Of a stretch of DNA of 64,000 bases, positions 57,590 to 64,000 are shown one piece after another. Position 1 is the stretch's first letter; each line of letters begins with the position of its first letter. Source of the stretch: Paraburkholderia sp. BL23I1N1 (GTDB taxonomy: Bacteria > Pseudomonadota > Gammaproteobacteria > Burkholderiales > Burkholderiaceae). Position numbers and translations under genes: made by a program. The notes below the pieces were generated by a model that searched no databases, was not told the DNA's origin, and was given only the letters and a program-made list of their open reading frames with translations. The DNA lies in assembly GCF_003610295.1 (NCBI RefSeq), contig NZ_RAPV01000001.1:2914001-2978000 (forward strand), in the 5' to 3' direction.

Positions 57590-60094
57590 ATGCGCTATTC
57601 GGTTGAAATAAAGAAATTCCTTTACAGCCAGTACTTTTATGGCGGCCTGCGCATCGCAGTCGGCGTGTCGTTACCGGCCATATTGTGTTTGATCGTATTT
57701 CACGATCGCGAACTCGGCTTCACCATCGCGACCGGCGCACTCGGCGCATGCGTGGTCGATATGCCGGGCCCGCTCAAGTACAAGCACAACGAGATGCTGG
57801 CGTGCACGGTGATCGGCTTCCTGTCCGCGCTCGCCACCGGTCTCGCCACGATCAATCCGGTGGCGCTATGGTGCACGGTCGTGCCGCTCACGTTCCTGCT
57901 CTCATTGATCGTTGTGTATGGCAACCGCTGGCCGCAGATCAGCTTCGCCACGTTGTTCATGATGATCATGACGCTGGAAGAGCATTTCACGCCGATGCAG
58001 GCGCTCGTCAATGCGTCGTGGATTCTGGTGGGCGGTCTCTGGTACACGTACTGGTCGACCTTCGTTAGCCGCTGGATGATGCATCGCATCGAACAGCAGG
58101 CGCTCGCCGAAAGTGTGTTCGCGTGCGCGGACTATCTGCTCGCGCGCGCCGCCTTCTACGATCTCGATAACGATCTCGACGAGTGCTATCGCAATCTGGT
58201 CGACAAACAGATCGCCGCGGTCGATCGTCAGGATGCCGCGCGCGACATCGTGCTGCGCAACCTGCCGAAATTGAAAACCGGCCGGCTCGAACCGCGCCGG
58301 GCAATGCTGTTCAATCTGTTCATCAATACCGTCGATCTGCACGAATTGTTTGTCGGCGCGCATGTCGATTACTCGCTGGTGCGCAACACGTTTGGCGGCT
58401 CCGACCTGCTGGTGTTCTACCGCGATCTGATTCGCAAATCCGCCGCCGATCTCGAAGAAATCGGACTCGCGGTATTGCAAAACCAGCCGCCCCGCGTGCG
58501 CGTGAATGTCAAAGCCGAATTGCGCGCCATCGAGTTCGAGATCGAACTGATGCGCAAGCAGGACCTCCCGGCCAAAAATCCTGAGGCCTATTCGGCAATA
58601 TCGTCCACCTTCCGGCGTATCTGGAGCGCCACGCGTCTGATCGACAGGATGCGCAAAAGCCTGTCGAGCGATCCGGGCGCGAGCGAGACGGAGACCGAAC
58701 TGCGCCTCGACAAGGCGCTCTCCCGCTTCGTATCGAGCCGCCGCGTGCCGTTCGGGCAGATCTTCTCGAATCTGACCATGGCCTCGCCGAGCTTCCGCCA
58801 TGCGCTGCGCGTGACGATTGCGGTCGCCGTGGGTTTCTGGCTCGGCCGGTTGTTGCCGCTCACCAATGCGTACTGGATCGTGATGACCACCGTCATCATT
58901 CTGAAGCCGGGCTATTCCCTGACCAAGCAGCGCAATGGGCAGCGGATAATCGGCACGCTGATCGGCTGTGCGGCGAGTATCGCGTTGATGATTTTCGTCA
59001 AGGAACCGCACATCCTGCTCGTGGTGATGTTCGCCTCGATGGTGATGAGCTACAGCCTGTTGCTGTTCAATTACACGGCGAGCGTGGTGTTCACGTCCTC
59101 GTACGTGCTGCTCATGTTCCATCTGCTCGCGCCAGGCAGCATGCGCATCATTGGCGAGCGAGCAATCGATACCGTGGTGGGCTGCGCGATCGCGATTGCG
59201 GCGAGCCACCTGTTTCCCTACTGGGAATACCGGCTGATGGGCAAGCTCGTCAACACCATGATCAATGCGACGCGGCAGTATCTGGAAGCGAGCTGGTGGT
59301 GGAGCGGCAAGCCGGCCGCCGCGGTGGTTGCCACGGTGACCGAGGCCGGTGCGTTTGCGCCCGCCGCGGCAATGGCCGATCCGGCGATCGAATTCGGCAC
59401 GCCGGCGCGGGCGGTGGCAATCGCCGGTGTAAATGCGAGCGGCAACGCTGCTCCGAAAGCCGGTGCAAGCGCCAGCGCAAACACGAGTGTGGCCGCTGCT
59501 ACCAATGCTGGCTCAAGCAGCGCCAGCGCCAGTCCGGTCAACCATGCAGCCGCCAAGCCAGCCGGCGGCGCATCCGCTGCCGCCGTCGCGGCCGCAACAG
59601 CGCTTGATCGCGATTATCGCTACCGGCTCGCGCGCAAGAACGTCCACGTTGCGTTTGCCAATCTGGGCCAGGCGTTCCAGCGCATGATGCTCGAGCCGAG
59701 GTCCGCGCAGAAGTTCGTGCCGGAATTGAACGACCTGCTGGTGCGCAGCCACGTGCTCGCCTCGCAGATCACGGCGGCCGCGCCGTTGCTGCGCACTTCT
59801 GCGCAGCACGCCGACAGCGTCTCGCAACAGCCCTTGCAACGCGCGCTGAGCGTGGTCCGCGACAATCTGACCGAGGCCGAAGCGGGCAGCGCGCCGCCGG
59901 CCGATCAGGGCGAACAGATCAGACTACTGATGCGTGAGTTGGACACGATGGTGGTCGAGACGGAGAAATCGCCGGACCACTCGGCAGACGCCGTGAACGA
60001 CATGAAATTGCTCGCCCATCAGTGCAAGCAGATGCTGACGGCGTCGGTGCAGATTCGCAAAGATGCGAGCATGATTCGTCTGCCGGAAGAGTGA
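57590..60094 (+). CDS. FUSC-family inner-membrane protein (YccS/YhfK-like)
   Basis: 834 aa. Two blocks of membrane helices (LRIAVGVSLPAILCLIVFHD ... LLSLIVVYGNRW, and FRHALRVTIAVAVGFWLGRLLPLTNAYW to ILLVVMFASMVMSYSLLLF), each followed by a soluble helical part, are the FUSC/YccS layout related to aromatic-acid exporter AaeB. Residues ~580-675 are a low-complexity Ala/Gly/Ser/Asn-rich insertion (NASGNAAPKAGASASANTS). The ATG at 57590 has AGGCAG upstream; a Met at 57572 is an alternative. The substrate is unknown. Confidence 0.9.
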   Translation: MRYSVEIKKFLYSQYFYGGLRIAVGVSLPAILCLIVFHDRELGFTIATGALGACVVDMPGPLKYKHNEMLACTVIGFLSALATGLATINPVALWCTVVPLTFLLSLIVVYGNRWPQISFATLFMMIMTLEEHFTPMQALVNASWILVGGLWYTYWSTFVSRWMMHRIEQQALAESVFACADYLLARAAFYDLDNDLDECYRNLVDKQIAAVDRQDAARDIVLRNLPKLKTGRLEPRRAMLFNLFINTVDLHELFVGAHVDYSLVRNTFGGSDLLVFYRDLIRKSAADLEEIGLAVLQNQPPRVRVNVKAELRAIEFEIELMRKQDLPAKNPEAYSAISSTFRRIWSATRLIDRMRKSLSSDPGASETETELRLDKALSRFVSSRRVPFGQIFSNLTMASPSFRHALRVTIAVAVGFWLGRLLPLTNAYWIVMTTVIILKPGYSLTKQRNGQRIIGTLIGCAASIALMIFVKEPHILLVVMFASMVMSYSLLLFNYTASVVFTSSYVLLMFHLLAPGSMRIIGERAIDTVVGCAIAIAASHLFPYWEYRLMGKLVNTMINATRQYLEASWWWSGKPAAAVVATVTEAGAFAPAAAMADPAIEFGTPARAVAIAGVNASGNAAPKAGASASANTSVAAATNAGSSSASASPVNHAAAKPAGGASAAAVAAATALDRDYRYRLARKNVHVAFANLGQAFQRMMLEPRSAQKFVPELNDLLVRSHVLASQITAAAPLLRTSAQHADSVSQQPLQRALSVVRDNLTEAEAGSAPPADQGEQIRLLMRELDTMVVETEKSPDHSADAVNDMKLLAHQCKQMLTASVQIRKDASMIRLPEE

Positions 60095-60125
60095 GACGAT
60101 CGCGGCGCCTTATTGCGGCGCTGCC

Positions 60126-60344
60126 TTATTGTGCGGCGCCGCTTGCAGGCTTCGCGGCGGTAGCCGCGGACGCCACAGCCGCCGCGTCTGACGCAACGGT
60201 CGGTGCCGGCGCGTTCTGGCGATCGAAATCGCGCTTTTCCGTAATGGCGTTATAGAAGAGCGTGGCGATCACCAGCAGGACCGCGACCACAATGAAAACA
60301 GCAATGCCAAAGGTCGGGTTCTTCTTGCGCGGCGGTGTGTTCAT
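60126..60344 (-). CDS. Small single-pass membrane protein
   Basis: 72 aa. One membrane helix (FGIAVFIVVAVLLVIATLFYNAI) with a basic N-terminus (PPRKKNP) and an Ala-rich C-terminus. No family recognised. It converges on the FUSC gene (31-base gap) in a stretch of repeated GCGGCGCC sequences. Confidence 0.7.
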   Translation of the reverse strand: MNTPPRKKNPTFGIAVFIVVAVLLVIATLFYNAITEKRDFDRQNAPAPTVASDAAAVASAATAAKPASGAAQ

Positions 60345-60574
60345 GAGGCGGGCTCGGTTCGCGAGGCAATCGCGGATAGTGTCTGGGAAGGCGGCATTCT
60401 ACGCCCACTGAGCTTGCACACGGCTTGCAGTCAGCGCCCTTCCACCACCGCCGCAGGTCGTACCGGCAGCGCCGTCGAATACTTGATCTGTTCTAAGAAA
60501 AAAATTACCTGAACAAGATCAATGGCCTATGTGATTTCTCATGAAGTGCGGCACCGCCATGGCACCGCGAGGCG

Positions 60575-60946
60575 CTACCGGTGTGCGCGCGCTGTCCCGA
60601 TCAGCTCGCGCATGAACTGAAGTTCGCGCTTCAGATCGGCGGCATCGCTGCCGGGCGCAACCTGAGTCATCGCCTCGACTACTCGTTCGATCACGCCGTC
60701 CGTGCGATCCAGCACGCCCCATAGCGCGCCGAGCTGCCTACGCAGCGATTCGACGATCACCTGATCGCGCATCTCGATCTCGGACAGGATTGCCGCAGCG
60801 TCATTAGCTGTCGGGTCGCGCCGTAGCCTGATCAGCATTTCGGCGTTCAATGTCAGTCCAGCCGCCTGCGCTGCCCTTTCCAGTTCGGCGTGCAGCAGAG
60901 GCGGTATGCGCAGCGAGGTCTTGATCGGTTCTTGGTCTTTGGGCAT
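60575..60946 (-). CDS. Arc-family ribbon-helix-helix DNA-binding protein
   Basis: 123 aa. N-terminal ribbon-helix-helix IKTSLRIPPLLHAELERAAQAAGLTLNAEMLIRLRRDP is the Arc/MetJ pattern seen in phage repressors (in parts). The second half is a predicted coiled coil (EIEMRDQVIVESLRRQLGALWG, LKRELQFMRELIG). It probably marks the left edge of a prophage. It is divergent from the small gene at 61114. Confidence 0.88.
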   Translation of the reverse strand: MPKDQEPIKTSLRIPPLLHAELERAAQAAGLTLNAEMLIRLRRDPTANDAAAILSEIEMRDQVIVESLRRQLGALWGVLDRTDGVIERVVEAMTQVAPGSDAADLKRELQFMRELIGTARAHR

Positions 60947-61113
60947 GCGCGCGATTCTATCGATGCCCTAAATAAGGCGCCAGATCGCAACTGTTTGCAG
61001 CCGAAATGACGCCGATTTACACTCCTGATCGGCGGATCGAAACGCGAGAATCGCCGCCAAAATGCATCTCAGGCCGGCATATCGCCCGGTGACATCCGAG
61101 GAACAAGCGCGCG

Positions 61114-61326
61114 ATGGACAGGCAAGACGCAGTACTGGCAACCGCTCAAAAAACAAGCGATGCGCTCGATATCGTCCTCAGCAAGGCCGCGCAGCTCGAG
61201 TCACTGCTCGCCCTGATGACAGTAGACTCGATATCGGCCGATCTGCTTGGAAAGCATCAACAAAACATATGCTGGCTAGGACGATGCCTGGCGGCCGAGA
61301 TCGCGGAAGCAGCGGCACGCCTGTGA
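61114..61326 (+). CDS. Small hypothetical protein of the prophage edge
   Basis: 70 aa: MDRQDAVLATAQKTSDALDIV... LLGKHQQNICWLGRCLAAEIAEAAARL, largely helical and soluble. GAGGAAC is well spaced before the ATG. No family recognised. It lies between the Arc-like gene and the acyltransferase gene. Confidence 0.6.
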   Translation: MDRQDAVLATAQKTSDALDIVLSKAAQLESLLALMTVDSISADLLGKHQQNICWLGRCLAAEIAEAAARL

Positions 61327-61415
61327 GCTACAGAACGCGGGCATTTAGTAGCGTGTGCCTTACCGAATCTTTTCCCTGATGTAGAATTCACCCGAAAATA
61401 ATATCGAGGGGCACC

Positions 61416-62651
61416 GTGAAAAAACAGGCTATTCCAGCACTCACAGGATTACGTTTCGTCGCCGCCGCCGCGATCGTGCTCGATCATCTATGGCCAGTGA
61501 TATTCAAGCTGAATCCGGGTGTACCGTTCGCCGATCCATTTCACCAGTTGTCGTTTCTCGGCATGTCGCTGTTCTTCGTGCTTAGCGGCTTCATCATCCA
61601 TTACAACTATTCGGATACCGTCGGCTCAACGCGCGGCCTATATGACTTTGCCGTCGCCCGCTTCAGCCGCCTGTACCCGCTATTCTTCGCGCTAGCGGCC
61701 TTCGACGTTATCTGCGGCAACTTCTTTCTTTACGCGCCCGACGCCTATCGCCTGCAGGATCTGGAGGCGCTGTCCTACCTACTGGCAGGCGTGCAGAGCT
61801 GGGTATACGGTTTCATCGGCGATAGCCCGATCGCGTTCGCGTTCCATTACACCTTCGTCGCCTGGTCGATCAGTACCGAGTTCTTCCTGTATCTGACGTA
61901 TCCGATAATCTGCCTGCTGATGCTGCGCGCCGGTACGCCACGCCGCGCCGTCGTCGGCGCACTCGCCATCGGTGCCATGGCGGCTGTCGCGCTGTCACTG
62001 CTGAAGCAGCATACGGCGTTTATTGATCATGTCGGCGCGTTGATCGGGATCGTCGAGAACCCGAAGGCAAATCCGGGCACGCTGTTTTCGGACTGGTTTA
62101 ATTACATCGCGCCGTACTCGCGCGTGCTTGAGTTCCTTACGGGGTGCGCGATTGCCCAGGCACATATGGTATTGGCGCGGCGCAGCGTAGGTATTAGGGA
62201 ATTGCGTTTTGCCAGGCTCGCGATCGCGATAGCTGTTGTCAACATCGCGCTATTCGTGCTGCGCAACGAGCTGGGCTCACCGCGGCTCGCCGCAGTGGTG
62301 GGCATCGTTGGCTTGCTGCCGGCGATCGCGACGGTAATTTTCTGCTGTGCCCGCTACAGCGTGAAGCCACTGTCGTATGCCCCGCTGGTTGCGCTCGGCG
62401 AGGCCAGCTATTCGATGTACCTGCTGCATATGATCGTGATAGAGAAGTCGGCGCCGGGCGTTTCCGTCGACGCCACTCCGGAAAACATCGCGATCTTCAT
62501 CGGCCGCACGGTGATCATTCTGGCGGCCATCGCGGTAATCTCGCTCGGCACACACCGATATTTCGAGCAGCCCGCGCGCCGATTCCTCCGCAGGCTGCTG
62601 TCTCCACGCGTCCGATCTATCGGCGCACGCGGCACTGTAAGTACCCGTTGA
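61416..62651 (+). CDS. Acyltransferase 3 family membrane protein (OafA/Oac-like)
   Basis: 411 aa, about ten membrane helices. Acyltransferase-3 signatures: IPALTGLRFVAAAAIVLDHLWPVIF with the catalytic-site His, GMSLFFVLSGFIIHYNY, FAVARFSRLYPLFF (Arg of the RxxR-type motif), VAWSISTEFFLYLTYP. Such enzymes O-acetylate surface sugars, and phage-borne members change O-antigen type. The start is GTG at 61416 with GAGGGG upstream. The 3' end overlaps the convergent tail gene by 35 bases. Confidence 0.9.
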   Translation: MKKQAIPALTGLRFVAAAAIVLDHLWPVIFKLNPGVPFADPFHQLSFLGMSLFFVLSGFIIHYNYSDTVGSTRGLYDFAVARFSRLYPLFFALAAFDVICGNFFLYAPDAYRLQDLEALSYLLAGVQSWVYGFIGDSPIAFAFHYTFVAWSISTEFFLYLTYPIICLLMLRAGTPRRAVVGALAIGAMAAVALSLLKQHTAFIDHVGALIGIVENPKANPGTLFSDWFNYIAPYSRVLEFLTGCAIAQAHMVLARRSVGIRELRFARLAIAIAVVNIALFVLRNELGSPRLAAVVGIVGLLPAIATVIFCCARYSVKPLSYAPLVALGEASYSMYLLHMIVIEKSAPGVSVDATPENIAIFIGRTVIILAAIAVISLGTHRYFEQPARRFLRRLLSPRVRSIGARGTVSTR

Positions 62652-63636
62652 CCGTTGCCGTGCTGGTCGTCACGCTGCCGGCCTCGGCGACGAGATAAAC
62701 CGTTGTGGTTGAGCTGATATTGATGCGCTTGACCATCGCATTAATGGCTGTCGTACCGTTTGTTCCAGTGGTGAGCGTCGTTCCCAGATAAGTGGTGTCC
62801 GGGCTCGCAGGAAGCGTGGCTGACGTCGTCGTGATACCGGCTGCGATATTCGCGACGACGGTCGATGCAGCCGGTAAAAACAGCGCCTGCCCCCAGCAAT
62901 CGTAATCGCCAGCCGCTAGGGAAATGCTCGTCGCATTGACTGTTGCGCCGGAAGTGATAGACGTACCGGCCGTCGAGTTCGCTGCGAAATAACCGATGCT
63001 TCCAGCGCTTGCACTATCGGCGAGTGTCGTGCCGACAATTCCAGCTGTCGTCGATGGCGTGATCGTGCCGGAAGCATTGAACGTTGTGGCCTTGACGGCC
63101 GCTGCAGTCGTGCAACCCAGGCATGGCGGCGCCGCAAAGATGGTATTCGTGAATTGCGTGGTGGCGACCTGCATTGTATTCGTTCCGGCTGCCGCAGTCG
63201 TCGCAGTCGCGGCGCCAAGTGCGGGCGCGTTCAGGCTGGTGATATCGGTGTTTGCGCCGCTCGATGCAATGGTGAGCGCTGCTTTCGTCTGGAAAGAGGG
63301 GTAAGCGCTGGCGCCATTCGAGGCGAAGATCGTCCCCGATGCTGAAGGCCCAATTAAAGAAACAGCGCTTGTGGCATTGCCAACCATCACATTGTACTGG
63401 GTCAGCGCGTTCAGGCCCGTGCCACCGTTTGCCACCGGCACAATGCCTGTCAGCGCAGTGCCGGGCACATTAGCCCATCCGGCGGCACTCGACGGTCCGG
63501 TCGAGATGATGGCCTGTCCAGAAGACGATCCCGAAGTGTTCAGAAGCTGGACTGGGACCGTAGTGGTGGCAAACACGGATGCCGCAGCGAGCAGTCCGGC
63601 AACCGCCGCCAAGACTCTGGAGATTCGATTTTTCAT
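62617..63636 (-). CDS. Phage tail-fibre-like virion protein
   Basis: 339 aa, Thr/Ser/Ala/Gly-rich. Signal-like N-terminus MKNRISRVLAAVAGLLAAASVFA. GTALTGIVPVANGGTGLNALTQYNVMVGNATSAV is the classic tail-fibre/tip repeat pattern, and TNTMQVATTQFTNTIF is another common tail-fibre phrase. A C-terminal beta-rich domain ends VNGYLQCRVRR. The signal-like start is unusual for a tail fibre. Other possibility: a prophage-encoded exported moron. Confidence 0.75.
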   Translation of the reverse strand: MKNRISRVLAAVAGLLAAASVFATTTVPVQLLNTSGSSSGQAIISTGPSSAAGWANVPGTALTGIVPVANGGTGLNALTQYNVMVGNATSAVSLIGPSASGTIFASNGASAYPSFQTKAALTIASSGANTDITSLNAPALGAATATTAAAGTNTMQVATTQFTNTIFAAPPCLGCTTAAAVKATTFNASGTITPSTTAGIVGTTLADSASAGSIGYFAANSTAGTSITSGATVNATSISLAAGDYDCWGQALFLPAASTVVANIAAGITTTSATLPASPDTTYLGTTLTTGTNGTTAINAMVKRINISSTTTVYLVAEAGSVTTSTATVNGYLQCRVRR

Positions 63637-63639
63637 TTT

Positions 63640-63969
63640 TCAGTCCTTGATGATGGCTCGGGAGCCTTCGTTAGGTTCGATTGATTCGGCACAGTGGTCG
63701 GTTGGCTTCCCTGCAATGAGCGTCGCGGCCCAGCCGAGGAACGCGCACATCGCACAGCCCCATTCCTTCCCTTCAAGCCGCGCCTTTGCGGAGCGACTGC
63801 TGATCGTCTCGCGCGGGTCGCCACCTGTGATAGCGTTGCCGAGACAGTCGACGCAGTAAGCAACGCTATGCGCCCATCCATCACCGTTCGGGTGATAGAC
63901 GAATATCACCGCGCGGGCGACGTTCCATAGCGCGATCGCAAGATTGGAAACGTAGATCCAGATAATCAC
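63640..63969 (-). CDS. Small prophage protein, Cys-rich with N-terminal membrane segment
   Basis: 109 aa from a GTG at 63969 with GGGGAG upstream. One N-terminal hydrophobic segment (IIWIYVSNLAIALWNVARAVIFVYH), then Cys residues in SVAYCVDCLGNA and KEWGCAMCAFLGWAATLIAG. No family recognised. It is 3 bases before the tail-fibre-like gene on the same strand and overlaps the preceding frame as GTGA. Confidence 0.6.
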   Translation of the reverse strand: MIIWIYVSNLAIALWNVARAVIFVYHPNGDGWAHSVAYCVDCLGNAITGGDPRETISSRSAKARLEGKEWGCAMCAFLGWAATLIAGKPTDHCAESIEPNEGSRAIIKD

Positions 63970-64000
63970 GATTGGCTCCCCGGTGGCAGCGATTGCGCTA
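63966..64000 (-). CDS. 3' end of a further phage-type ORF (cut by window edge)
   Basis: An open minus-strand frame entering from the right edge ends ...AQSLPPGSQS with a TGA at 63968-63966 that overlaps the GTG start of the next gene (GTGA). Only about 10 residues are visible, so the product cannot be named. Confidence 0.35.
   Translation of the reverse strand, partial: AQSLPPGSQS

Overview
The window looks like chromosomal DNA of a Burkholderiaceae beta-proteobacterium, most likely Paraburkholderia or Burkholderia sensu lato. The reasons are high GC, strong GC3 bias with long spurious antisense ORFs, the gene order sucA-sucB-lpdA-zapE, the block scpB-rluB-rimP-nusA-infB-rbfA-truB, and a marR-NodT-emrA-emrB efflux operon. 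Family names come from reading the proteins; no database search was possible. No rRNA, tRNA or CRISPR array was found.

Region by region. (1) 1-5,702, minus strand: 5' part of a Flp/Tad pilus locus in the order flp, cpaA prepilin peptidase, tadE pseudopilin, cpaB, cpaC secretin, cpaE/tadZ and cpaF, the last cut by the window edge. (2) 6,296-11,429, plus strand, divergent from flp: two paralogous Gly/Ser/Thr-rich lipoproteins and a TpsB-type (ShlB/FhaC) outer-membrane transporter, behind a near-consensus sigma-54 promoter. This is the most unusual part of the window. (3) 11.7-12.8 kb: a secreted DUF2147 protein and a stand-alone DUF4096 (IS5 N-terminal) protein. (4) 12.9-22.2 kb, minus: zapE, the 2-oxoglutarate dehydrogenase genes lpdA, sucB and sucA, then typA. 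(5) 22.5-27.5 kb, plus: marR and a tripartite EmrAB-type pump. (6) 27.7-37.9 kb, minus: a translation/transcription block (truB, rbfA, infB, nusA, rimP, rluB) and scpB. A promoter and intrinsic terminator upstream of rimP suggest attenuation of the nusA operon. (7) 38.2-48.1 kb: mixed accessory and small genes: an aminotransferase, a LysR regulator, a second DUF4096 protein behind another sigma-54-like promoter, small exported proteins, a YdcF-like protein, an ABM monooxygenase, an EAL phosphodiesterase, arfB and a VC0807-like membrane protein. (8) 48.1-57.4 kb, minus: recC-recB-recD with ATGA overlaps. (9) 57.6-60.3 kb: a YccS-type FUSC transporter and a small membrane protein. (10) about 60.5-64 kb: the edge of a probable prophage (Arc-like repressor, acyltransferase 3, tail-fibre-like protein, small phage-type ORFs), running off the right end.

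How the genes work together: the left end is a surface-structure island (pilus plus a candidate lipoprotein/TpsB module). The core blocks are ordinary housekeeping. The right end may carry lysogenic conversion through surface acylation.
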